Source: Notolepis coatsorum
Taxonomy: Eukaryota; Chordata; Actinopteri; Aulopiformes; Paralepididae
Assembly: GCA_963971535.1 (NCBI GenBank)
Contig: OZ020589.1
Location: 49,330,192 to 49,394,191 of the forward strand
Length of the DNA: 64,000 bases
Direction: 5' to 3'
Numbering within the stretch: the stretch's first letter is position 1; each line of letters starts with the position of its first letter. Made by a program: the position numbers and the translations under genes. Shown here piece by piece: positions 55,016-64,000 of the stretch. The notes under the pieces were generated by a model. The model made no database searches. It was not told the DNA's origin and worked only from the letters and a program-made list of their open reading frames with translations.

Positions 55016-56903
55016 TTGCATCCCGCCCCTCTTGTCGTTCCCCTGGGCGTCTTGGGGATTCAATAAGATGGTCTAAATAGCCTATTATTGATGTGGATAT
55101 GCCCAACGCACACATAGTGCTAGCTCAGGATGTTCTGCTGGACATTTGGTAACTGACTGGCGCGCCTTGGTTGCTTGGGGTTAAAACAGCGTTTTTATAA
55201 AGCAATTGGGATGGGGGTTTTCCTCTTCCGACGACCTGTGTGGTTGTCGATGGATTCTCGTTCATATCAGGGGATGATAACGGAATGGATCTGAACATAC
55301 GTAGAAGGGTCTCACGCCCTGGGGGTGGGCCACCGGGCGCGGTTCGCACCGAACGTCTGGGTGGCGCCTTCTTTTCATGTTTAAGATCAACACGCATATC
55401 TGCCCCTTCTCCTGGAGTTGGCATGTCGGCGTGGTTAGGGCACGGGACTGGTTCTGGTCACGCTGGTCCGGATCAGTTAAACCCGTTGTCCGCCGGGGAT
55501 GCAGATCTGCTGTTCTGGTACCCTGAGGGACTTGGGCTTTTTTCAGGGGGAAAAATGCTAGGTCGGTCCGGGTGTCACAGGGTTAAGCACTATGGAACCC
55601 TTGTTGGGTGCATTGTATTCTACACTGTCGTAATGGCTTACGGCCGTGCCAACCTGTACAGTGTACACGCTCGATCTCGTCGGATCTCGGCCGCCACGCA
55701 GGTTGGTCTTGGTTAGTACTTGGTTGGGTGACCTCCTGGGAATACCAAGTACGGGGTGTTGGGGCTGGTTTTCCATTCTTGCGCTCTTCTCTTACGCATG
55801 GCGAAGAGGGGCTTGTTGGGGTGGTCTTGACCTCCTCGGGGGACCCTGTGCTCCCCGTATCACCGGGCCCGGTCCGAAGTAATGTTTTCGTTGACCCGTA
55901 GGCCCGGGATAACCCTGTTGTAAACTGGAACACGGGTACTGCGGTAGTGCCGCAGGTATGTTTTGGAGTTTTTTCCTGGGGGGTTATGGGACCAACCACT
56001 GCATAGGGTAACGACTAGGTGGTTGGTTCTTTGGTGTGTTGGAGCAGTGTCAACTCCCGGGTTGACCGGTTGAGGGTGCCCCTGCACGTTCATGACGTCT
56101 GCCAATCGTGTCAGCCTTCTCTGCCTCAACCCCTCTGGGTGGGGGTTTTTAAATGGAGGCTTGGTCATGCAACAACGCCAGCATGCGCCCCTTCCGCCGG
56201 TGCGGCTGTGTTCAGCTGTCCCCTCTGGCGCCTGTCTCGTCCGCAGTCTCCAGGCTCAGGTTAACAGCCTGTTGCCTGGTTTTCCCCGGTGCGCTGCCTG
56301 CTTCCGTTGGTTAACCTTTTTGTGTGCTTACGGCCGTGCTGACTGCCTGTTCTGCAGGGTCAGTGTGCCAGGCGGTGTACTATTGGGGGGACAGGGCCCG
56401 CTCGGCTGAGGGGTCTTTGTCCGAATACGCTGGCGATGTGGGGGGCGGGGTCACTAAGTGACCACCTGGTGGGGTCTTGATGCTGGCATCATGGACTTCT
56501 CCGGGCCCCCGTTCCAGGGGGTCCAGTCCCTTTGGTAGGTCTGGGCCTTTCTTCGCGCTCCGCTGCTACGGCCTTGCCACGGGGTTGGGTTTGCCCTTGA
56601 CCCCGTGTTTCTGGGGGCAGTAACGAGGTTGTTCCCTCCGTTCGTTCCCGGGTGGCATGCGGGTTGTGCGTGTGTGTAGTCGTGGGGTCAGGCCACGGCT
56701 GCTCACCCTGTGCGTTGAATTGTGCCTCTTCGCACAGTCGGGTCCATCGGTCGGGTCCATCGCCCTCCCGGGAAACCTCTAATAGGGGGGGTGCCCTCCA
56801 TTAGGGGGGGTCGGGGGGGCTCGGCCCTCCCTGTTCTGATGGTTGTGGGGGGCCTTCAGCGGGGTGTATTTGTCGGCCGGTGGCTCCGCTCGGCCTCCCT
56901 ATG
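55016..56903. other. GT-rich non-coding interior of the DIRS derivative
   Basis: This stretch occupies the place where RT, RNase H and recombinase should lie. Frames are short; the longest on the plus strand (55240-55716, 158 codons) and minus strand (55999-55583, 138 codons) show no known domain and overlap the 5S-like sequence. The plus strand is rich in G and T. TTACGGCCGTGC occurs at 55638 and 56330. Confidence 0.55.
55636..55757 (+). rRNA. 5S-rRNA-like sequence (pseudogene or 5S-derived repeat)
   Basis: About 120 nt aligns by eye along the whole vertebrate 5S rRNA. The start GCTTACGGCC, the block CGATCTCGTCGGATCTCGG, and the internal promoter part (GGTTAGTACTTGG, then GACC.CCTGGGAATACC) are kept, while the 5' third and loop regions have diverged. 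The box C region has only a few changes from the usual text. A TTTT follows at about 55767. Degree of divergence suggests a pseudogene or a 5S-derived promoter, not a working 5S gene. Confidence 0.75.
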
Positions 56904-56996
56904 TGCATGAGTGATGCCGAGCGGATCCCCTAATGATACAGAACGTTAGGTTATGACTATAACCAAGTTCTGTTAATTAGGGGTGACGCTCGGCAT
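56904..56996. repeat. DIRS internal complementary region
   Basis: TGCATGAGTGATGCCGAGCG and CCCCTAATGATACAGAAC complement the left terminus. GTTAGGTTATGACTATAACC through CTCGGCAT complements the right terminus. The joint AAC/GTT is at 56942-56947. It would template the circular intermediate in the DIRS replication model. Confidence 0.9.
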
Positions 56997-57023
56997 CCGA
57001 CGCCGCTGCAGCCCTTGTCCTCA

Positions 57024-57237
57024 CCTTGTGGTGAAAGCTTGGGAAGGAGGAGAGCAGGTGACCACACACCTGCTTATGAAGGTAAGCTAACGAGGGGTGT
57101 GGTCAGATGAATACTGGTATTAAAGGTACATTTGTGGAATCTATTCAGTGCGCGTGCACGTACGCGAGGGAGTGCATGAGTGATGCCGAGCGTCACCCCT
57201 AATTAACAGAACTTGGTTATAGTCATAACCTAACGTT
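57024..57237 (-). repeat. DIRS right inverted terminal repeat with extension
   Basis: Reverse complement of the left repeat (CCTTGTGGTGAAAG ... ATTAACAGAAC) plus a 22-base terminal extension that carries the palindrome GGTTATAGTCATAACC (57215-57230). Confidence 0.9.
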
Positions 57238-58210
57238 CAGCAGTGAAACACTGTTATTTTACAGGTTTTCCCATAATTATTACAATCAAACTCCTTCAAT
57301 TAAGTGACATAACTCAATGTTCAGCAGTGAAACACTGTTATTTCACAGGTTTTTCCTAAATTATTACGATCAAACTCCTTCAATAAAGTGACAGAACTCA
57401 AAGTTCAGCAGTGAAACACTGTTGTTTCACAGGTTTTTCCTAAATTATTACAATCAAACTCCTTCAATTAAGTGACAGAACTCAAAGTTCAGCAGTGAAA
57501 CACTGTTATTTCACAGGTTTTTCCTAAATTATTACAATCAAACTCCTTCAATAAAGTGACAGAACTTAAAGTTCAGCAGTGAAACACTGTTATTTCACAG
57601 GTTCTTCCTAAATTATTACGATCAAACTCCTTCAATAAAGTGACAGAACTTAAAGTTCAGCAGTGAAACACTGTTATTTTACAGGTCTTCCCATAATTAT
57701 TACAATCAAACTCCTTCAATTAAGTGACATAACTCAAAGTTCAGCAGTGAAACACTGTTATTTGGCCGGTTTTTCCAAAATTATTACAATCAAACTCCTT
57801 CAATAAAGTGACAGAACTTAGTTCAGCAGTGAAACACTGTTATTTTACAGGTTTTTCCTAAATTGTTACAATCAAACTCCTTCAATAAAGTGACAGAACT
57901 TAAAGTTCAGCAGTGAAACACTGTTATTCCACAAGTTTTTCCAAAATTATTACGATGAAACACAGTGAAACACTGTTATTTGGCCGGTTTTTCCTAAATT
58001 ATTACAATCAAACTCCTTCAATAAAGTGACAGAACTTGAAACACTGTTATTTTACAGGTTTTTCCTAACTTATTACAATCAAACCCCTTCAATAAAGTTA
58101 TGCCACTAAAAACTCAGCAGAGAAACACTGTTATTTTACAGATTTCTCCTAAATGATTATCAAACATATTTAATAAAGTGGCACCACTAAAAGTTAAGCA
58201 GACAAACACT
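57238..58210. repeat. 84-bp tandem array, right part, about 11 copies
   Basis: Units of GTTCAGCAGTGAAACACTGT, TTTCACAGGTTTTTCCTAAA and ATTACAATCAAACTCCTTCA alternate with small variants. The last units (58030-58210) degrade. Confidence 0.95.
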
Positions 58211-58785
58211 TTTATTGTACAGATTGTTAGAAACAAAAAGCTTCAAGTGTTAACAAGTGTTTATTTTGGAAGCAAGTGTGCTGTATAAAACAGATTAAAA
58301 TTATTTCAAACTTTAGCTTGCAGTGTATGTTCAAATGTAATGTTTAAATACAGTATGTAAAGTTAAAAACCTATAGAAGTACAATCTAAACACACTATTT
58401 ATTGATCAATATGCATGGCAGCTGCCACCATTGGTGTGTGAATGTGTGTGAATAGGTGAATGAGAGGCCATACGCGCTTTGGATAAAAGCGCTATTGCTA
58501 TATATAAGTGCAGTCCATTGAACATAACATAATGGCCAAGTAGTAAATTAAACTTTATGTCCACAATTCTGAACTATCCCTTCAATGTCATCAGATGATT
58601 TCAACTTTTAAAAGCGGAGAAAGCAACATATTGTGCTGTTGAACCGAGGGGGTTGTGGTCAGGTCTACAGTTTTTTAGCTTTACCATTTCAGTTTTATAT
58701 TGTTTTCCACAATATTCTACCGACCCCTGGGGGCTCCATAATATGTGTGAACATTATACTGTTTAATTAAGAATCCCAACTATAC
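58211..58785. other. Unassigned, with a common fish repeat tail
   Basis: AATAGGTGAATGAGAGGCCA ... AAGCGCTATTGC ... GTGCAGTCCATTGAAC (58452-58525) resembles a widespread fish repeat end. The rest is unassigned. Confidence 0.45.
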
Positions 58786-58789
58786 AGTG

Positions 58790-60049
58790 TATTACTAAGT
58801 CAAATGGCTTGGTTTCAAAACCAAATTCTCAACAATACTAAACGACATGGCCCCCCTAAGAACCACCAGGGTAAAAAATCGCGCTGAGCCGTGGATGCAC
58901 TCCGAAATACTGGCCGCTATGAAAACCAGAGACAAAAAATGCTCTGAGTTTCGTAAAAGTCAGTCAAAGCTTACTAAAAGCACTAGCAGTGAACTCCAAG
59001 CCCACGTGACTGAACTCAAACTAGAAAGAAACAGACTAAGAAACGACGTAAACTCCATGATCAAAACTGCAAAAAAGAATTTCATCAATGACAAAACTGA
59101 GGAAAACAAAAACAAACCACGTGAACTTTGGAAATTACTCAATAATCAACTAGGATGCAGTAAAAAACTTAAAACCAGATTCTCAAACATAAACATAAAA
59201 ACGGACAACACGCTCATCACAGACAAGCTGGATGTAGCCAATTACTTAAACATTTTCTTCACAAACATAGCCACAACACTGGTAAACAAACTACCCTCCC
59301 ACTCAGGGCTTTATGGGGTAGAACACATAGTAGCTTACTACAAAAACCTAGGGGTCCGCAAGGACGACTTCAAGCTGGAAATGGTAACAACAGATGAGGT
59401 ACTCAATAAACTGAGCGCCCTCCAACCTAACAAGGCCACTGGCCACGACAACATCCCTTCCAAATTCCTCAGAGACTCAGCAGCCGCCATCACCCCAATC
59501 ATCACACACATAATAAACCTCTCCATAAAACAGGGACACGTCCCCAAGGACTTCAAAATTGCGAGGGTGACCCCTCTGCACAAAAAGGGCAGCAAATTAG
59601 ACCCAGGCAACTACCGCCCTGTTTCTATTCTCACCTCCATCTCGAAAGTCATGGAAAAAATAGTCTACGAACAGGTCGAAAAGTACCTAGCGGAAAAAAA
59701 TCTAATCTACGAATTCCAATCTGGCTTCAGAACATCCCACTCCACTGACACATGCCTTCTCTATTTGAATGACCACATCAAACAAGAGGTGGACGCAGGC
59801 AAATACTGCGGCATGGTCATGCTGGACCTACAAAAGGCCTTTGACACGGTCAATCACTCCATTCTGATTGACAAGCTAAAAGCAATTTGTTTTGATAGTC
59901 TATCAGTGAGCTGGATGCAATCCTACCTTGAGGGGAGGGAACAGATGGTGGAGGTAAACGGTACCCTATCCCCCCCCCCTCACAGTGAGCTGTGGTGTTC
60001 CACAAGGAAGCATACTAGGACCGCTACTGTTCCTAATTTATGCAAATGA
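58790..60049 (+). pseudogene. LINE (AATC-tail family) ORF2, linker and RT first half
   Basis: A 400-codon frame starts after the lost endonuclease. It gives the linker (RAEPWMHSEILAAMKTRDKK), a Lys-rich helix, then RT motifs LQPNKATGHDNIPSKFLRDS, VTPLHKKGSKLDPGNYRPVS and MLDLQKAFDTVNHSI. It leaves the correct frame at a C-run at about 59975 (after VEVNGTLSPPP), a one-base length change. The element is CR1/jockey-group by its RT motifs. It is the longest copy of this family here. Confidence 0.85.
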
Positions 60050-60569
60050 CATGTCGTCAGCTTGTGACTGCAACTTGTTCCTGTTTGCGGACGACTCAGC
60101 CCTGCTGGTCTCTGACAAGAACAAGTTACAGGTTGAAAAAACCCTCAGCTCGGAACTAGGCAGAATCTGCATATGGCTCGCTGATAACAAACTATCATTA
60201 CACATGGGCAAAACAGAGTCCATTCTCTTCGGTTCAAATAACAAACTCAGCAAGACCGACGGCTTCTCAGTTACAGTGGGTGACAATATTGTCACAAGGA
60301 AAGATGAAATTACCTACCTGGGTTCCATCCTAGAGGCTAATCTCTCCTGTGACAAAATGGCATCCAATGTAATAAAAAAAGTCAACCAACGAACACGATT
60401 CTTGTACCGGATCTCCTCTGGTAAACAAGAATACCCTGAAGACTCTGGCAGGAGCACTCATTCAGGGGTACTACGACTATGCTTGCACCTCATGGTACCA
60501 AAGCACCTCAAAGGCGCTAAAAACAAAATTACAAACATCTCAAAACAAACTGGTCAGACTACTGCTTGA
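59976..60569 (+). pseudogene. LINE ORF2, RT second half with catalytic FADD
   Basis: The frame resumes with SCGVPQGSILGPLLFLIYAN, catalytic FADD in LFLFADDSALLV, and ITYLGSILEANLSCDKMASN. A frameshift at about 60420 sends it out of frame; the stretch lost there (SLVNKN region) is kept in the minus copy at 37764-37934. Confidence 0.85.
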
Positions 60570-61480
60570 CCTTACTCCTAGAACCCACCTCACCCCTGCC
60601 CACTTTGACAACCTAGGATGGCTTAGAGTAGACGACAGAGTACAGCAACTTGCAATGGGCCTGGTCTACAAGATACACTACACGACCAAGGTACCCATGT
60701 ACATGTCAAAATACTTCCCAAAGGTCAGTGAATACCACGATCACAACACCAGAGGGAGCTCCACAAATCATGTTAAACCCAGATTCGGCTCAAATAAGGG
60801 ACTAAACACGTTTCGCAATTATGCCACATCAATGTGGAACGCCCTACCCAAAGCTGTAAAGGAATGTGGATCACTACCCACTTTCAAAACCTCTCTCAAG
60901 GGACACCTACGGGAGACTGCAATTCAACACTGGCCCCTGTAAATATCCTAACCCAACCCCCTCCAATGTACAGTCATTTACCTAGTATGGTTTTGTCAAT
61001 AGTCCAATGTACAATTTTGTTTGTTTGTACAGTGTCCCCCCCCCCCCCTCAATGTACAGTTTTGCTTGTATATACAGTGTGCCCCCCCCCCCCCCCCCAA
61101 CCACCTCCAATGTAGATTACCCAGTATGGTTGTCAATATCCCAGTGTACCCAACCCCCCCCACCCAACCTCCTCCAATGTAGTTTCTACGTCAAATGTAT
61201 ATACTCCCTTTTCCTGACTCCTTCTGTATCACAAACAGTACTGTATTTGCAAATCTGGTATGTCATAAATGTATAGATGTAGCAGTACTGACTATCTGTA
61301 TGTCATGTATGTCATATATGTCCTGATGAATTGAAAATGGGGGACCCTGATGTAAACAAGACGAAAGTCTTTCTCTGGTCTGCATCCCCTTAACAATTGT
61401 GTGTATTGAGCTGTACTGTATTGTACCCATTCTGCAATCTGTTAATAAAGTTTTCAATCAATCAATCAATCAAACATACC
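60425..61480 (+). mobile_element. LINE ORF2 C-terminus, 3' UTR and AATC tail
   Basis: The C-terminal part (LDLTPRTHLTPAHFDNLGWL, then MGLVYKIHYTTKVPMYMSKY, stop at 60942) reads in the third frame. The UTR has CCCC runs at 61036 and 61083. The conserved tail GACCCTGATGTAAACAAGAC ... AATAAAGTTTTC is followed by an AATC repeat (61458-61473). Confidence 0.9.
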
Positions 61481-62838
61481 ACACCACAAAAGGTCAATGC
61501 ATCGGTGGCACAAGTGAAGAGCAGATAAGGAACAATCCTCCAGATTGGCAGTAATCAGCTGGATCCTTGGTGCATGGTGCATCTGGGAAAATGAAGAAAA
61601 AGGACACTATGATTCACTGGAAAGTCCTTGAAAAGTAGGATTTAATGGGTTACCATTCCTCAAACTTTATTCAATAGTCTGTACCGACATTTGCCACTAT
61701 TACACATTTTGGAAATGTGAACAGAGTACCGTCAGCTTTGAGAGTGCTAGTTGCATGTTTGTTTAGCAATAAAAACATGCACCTAATGCACGTCCTGTCA
61801 GATAAAATTGAATCACCAAAAGAAGGAAGACGTGGATTCACAACACCGGATACCAAGCCACCGGGGCTGTGAAACATTTTGAGCGAGTAGCCAATCTCGG
61901 TATCGATCGTCACGTGACACTTTTAGGGGCAAACATACCTTTTCCCATAGACATACATGGGTAAAGAAACGGCTGGGGAAATCACTCAGGCGTTGCACAA
62001 AGTCCAAAACTACTCTTAACCCTTGTGTCTGAAAACTAAAGCGTTACTCAATTGTCCTCTTCAAAAACGCAATACAAATATTATACTATGTTGAAGGTGA
62101 TAGTGGTGTATTTTTTAGACCCTCTTGCTTTGCTGCTGGGAGGGGGGCTCCTTCATCTCCTCTCACTACCGCAGGTGAGACACCACTAGGTTGCTCGTGG
62201 TAAACAGGGCTTCTACCACTAGTGGGACGGAACCATGGACTAAACTCCTCTGATGCTGCTGCCACTTTCACTTTTGAGGTTAGCTCACAGGAAATTCAAT
62301 TGAATAGCCTATATTAATATAAATTATATTAATAATGATTTGAAGATGTTTACACTTTTTTTTACAACCCTACTGTTCTCCCGAGAATTAAATAAAGGTT
62401 TGATGATGATGACATGTGCTCGAAGAGAGATATAGATAGAGTGGGTGTGTTTGTACATGCAAGTTATACTCACATCAGCTTAAGGGAGATGCCATCCATG
62501 TCAATTCAGCATAGGATGATTCAATGGCCTTGTGGTCAGCAGGGTCCCCCCCTCTGGCTGCTGGCCTCTGGTAGAGGTGTAGATCACCAGTGGCATCCCT
62601 CTGAGAACACAATTAGACTTTAGACGGTTGCTTGCAAGCACGATGAGCCTCATTTTCTAATCTATCCGATCTCATTACAAAATACTTGCCTCCTAGATCA
62701 CTAAATGCGGGGCTCCTATCGATCCCTAGGGTAAAATGCATGCATGGGCTGAGCTCCCAAAGCGCCATGTGACTTGCAATACCAAGCTTGGCCTCTAAGC
62801 CCTTGTTGCTTTAACACTGGACCATCTGTCACAAAAAT
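61481..62838. other. Unassigned sequence
   Basis: Short frames only (minus strand 61671-62007, 62086-62271), none with a recognisable domain. Confidence 0.45.
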
Positions 62839-62839
62839 T

Positions 62840-63055
62840 ACAGGGGATCTGGGGGAGATAGTGTGAACCTCTGCATGCGTTACGTTCCCCCAGTGAAACT
62901 CCTCGCTGTCAGGTGAAAAGAAGCGGCTGGCGACTCCACATGTACTGTACCCTCCCCAGGCCGACAGTTGGGCAACGCGTGCAACGACCAGGAAGGGAAT
63001 TGGCATAGCAACTAAATTGCGATGGGTGAGAAATACAGGAAGCCCAAAAATAAAT
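62840..63055 (+). mobile_element. tRNA-derived SINE, 3' part
   Basis: Lacks the tRNA-like head. It keeps GCGTTACGTTCCCCCAGTGA, CTCGCTGTCAGGTGAAAAG and GGGAATTGGCATAGCAACTA, shared with the SINEs at 5250 (minus) and 28195. Confidence 0.75.
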
Positions 63056-63135
63056 GGAATTAAAAAAGAAATTACCATTGTATATAATTAGAAATAATCT
63101 TCTCTAAAGTGTTATTCAGTGGACTTCTCCTTTAA

Positions 63136-63720
63136 AAAGGAACACACCAACTTTGTGGGAAATTTGCTTATTTGCCATCTACCCTGGAGTTAGACAAGCA
63201 GATTGATCAGTTAGCCTCATAGCATAATTGCCTAAGTAATTTTTTGGCCAAATTGATATTTCTGCCTAACTCTACTCTCCTCACTGCTGCACCACCCTGG
63301 CTCAGTGGCTGTGTCCTCAGCCAATCAGGACCTTGATAAAAAAAATGGGCTGTTTAAGGAATTCCAGGCCTTGACTTTTTTATTAAATTTTTTTATCAAG
63401 CATTTTAAGCACTTCAAGGACCTTGTGCGAACCCTGGATATATACTCTGAACAATTTTTTGCCGAACCGCTGCTGCCTGACCGCAGTGATTTCATCACCT
63501 CAAAAGCCCTGTTTAAAAAAAAATAAAGCGTATTTCGTGACTGTTGGGAACTAGGCTACACTGACACACCTACTTCCAGTGAATGACGCTAAGCTAGGCT
63601 AACGGCGCGGTTGTTCCCTAAGCCTAATGCATGTACAGAGAAGAAAAGGGTATGTATCTGCTTGTCCAACTCTAGGTAGATGGCAAATAAGCTAATTTCC
63701 CAAAAAGTTAGCGTGTTCCT
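63136..63720. mobile_element. TTAA-flanked MITE, 585 bp
   Basis: Termini AAAGGAACACACCAACTTTG and (reverse) AGGAACACGCTAACTTTTTG form imperfect inverted repeats of about 65 bp that include TTATTTGCCATCTACC. TTAA lies at 63132-63135 and 63721-63724. Two extra A on the left leave the exact end uncertain. piggyBac- or Kolobok-like by target only. Confidence 0.65.
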
Positions 63721-63724
63721 TTAA

Positions 63725-64000
63725 GCCTCCAAAGAGACCTTTGCTGGAGTGGTCACAGCTAAAAATGTCAACGCATACTGTACACTTTTAATTACTACAC
63801 TCTCCTGGAACAGGGCAGGCCAATGGAACTCAGACCAGGGGCCTCTTCTCCACAATCTGCATTCGCCTGTAGGATAATGTTTTTTCCATTTTCACTTCAA
63901 TGACGACTTCATTGTCATGCTTTTTCCTATAAGATCACTCATGTTTGGAAAAAGACACATTCTTGGAAAAAGACACATTCTTGATTACTTACCATCATAG
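63725..64000. other. Unassigned sequence at window end
   Basis: A short direct duplication (GGAAAAAGACACATTCTTG at about 63947 and 63964) is the only visible structure. Confidence 0.5.

Larger units (their letters stand above)
52384..57237 (+). mobile_element. DIRS-type element with inverted termini and internal complementary region
   Basis: The left end 52384-52572 and right end 57024-57237 are inverted repeats; the right one has a 22-base extension. At 56904-56996 an internal complementary region joins the complement of the left terminus to the complement of the right terminus, exactly as in DIRS1 and its relatives. GTT stands at both junctions with the array (52384-52386, 57235-57237) and, as AAC, at the joint inside the internal region (56942-56944). 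There is no ordinary TSD. A gag-like ORF follows the left repeat. I find no RT, RNase H or tyrosine recombinase, so this is a non-autonomous derivative. Confidence 0.85.

Noticed and set aside
55240..55716. 158-codon frame as a new protein gene
   Set aside because: It overlaps the 5S-like sequence, has no recognisable domain and no conserved start context.
62341..62400. AATAAAGG as a gene end
   Set aside because: No coding frame upstream on the plus strand.

Overview
The window looks like teleost fish nuclear DNA. It is AT-rich and mostly non-coding. It holds typical fish repeats: tRNA-derived SINEs, CR1/L2-type LINEs, BEL and Ty3/gypsy LTR elements, hAT MITEs, a piggyBac-like element and a DIRS element, plus long microsatellites. 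I see no single-copy host gene with certainty and no rRNA operon, functional tRNA or CRISPR. Almost every long reading frame belongs to a mobile element or a multicopy, transposon-like gene family. The species cannot be named from the sequence.

Layout. (1) 0.3-7.9 kb: a damaged two-gene locus with a C2H2-finger/transposase-like ORF (296-2537), then a multi-exon gene of the fish SAMD3-like type (2850-5230). Scrambled forward and inverted fragments of the same locus follow (5.8-7.8 kb), split by an 851-bp fold-back element. (2) 8.5-12.5 kb: two minisatellites, a LINE tail with target-site duplication (TSD) and a hAT MITE with TSD. (3) 13-17 kb: 5'-truncated LINEs. (4) 17.35-27.91 kb: a three-level nest, with a TTAA-flanked piggyBac-like element containing an L2-type LINE, which contains a Gmr1-like LTR retrotransposon whose integrase precedes its reverse transcriptase. 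(5) 28.2-37.9 kb: a minus-strand LINE split by a very young BEL element (LTRs almost identical, TSD ATAGT) whose single 1796-codon polyprotein lacks the integrase core. (6) 37.9-44.5 kb: an older, frameshifted Ty3/gypsy element carrying a CR1-type LINE. (7) 44.5-52.1 kb: mostly unassigned DNA with two clean hAT MITEs and a 128-bp CA repeat. (8) 52.15-58.2 kb: an 84-bp tandem array interrupted by a 4.85-kb DIRS-type element with inverted terminal repeats, an internal complementary region and GTT junctions. It keeps a gag-like ORF but shows no RT or recombinase; that space holds a GT-rich segment with a 5S-rRNA-like sequence. (9) 58.8-61.5 kb: a longer LINE of the same family as the one hit by BEL. 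(10) 61.5-64 kb: a SINE and a TTAA-flanked MITE.

The genes do not form a pathway. The window records successive insertions, and several elements (BEL without integrase, Gmr1-like with frameshifts, DIRS without recombinase) appear to have moved recently although they cannot encode all their own enzymes. This implies help in trans from intact relatives. The most unusual objects are the DIRS derivative with its 5S-like insert, the integrase-less young BEL, the Gmr1-like pol order with a SCAN-like Gag, and the fold-back element inside the scrambled gene copy.
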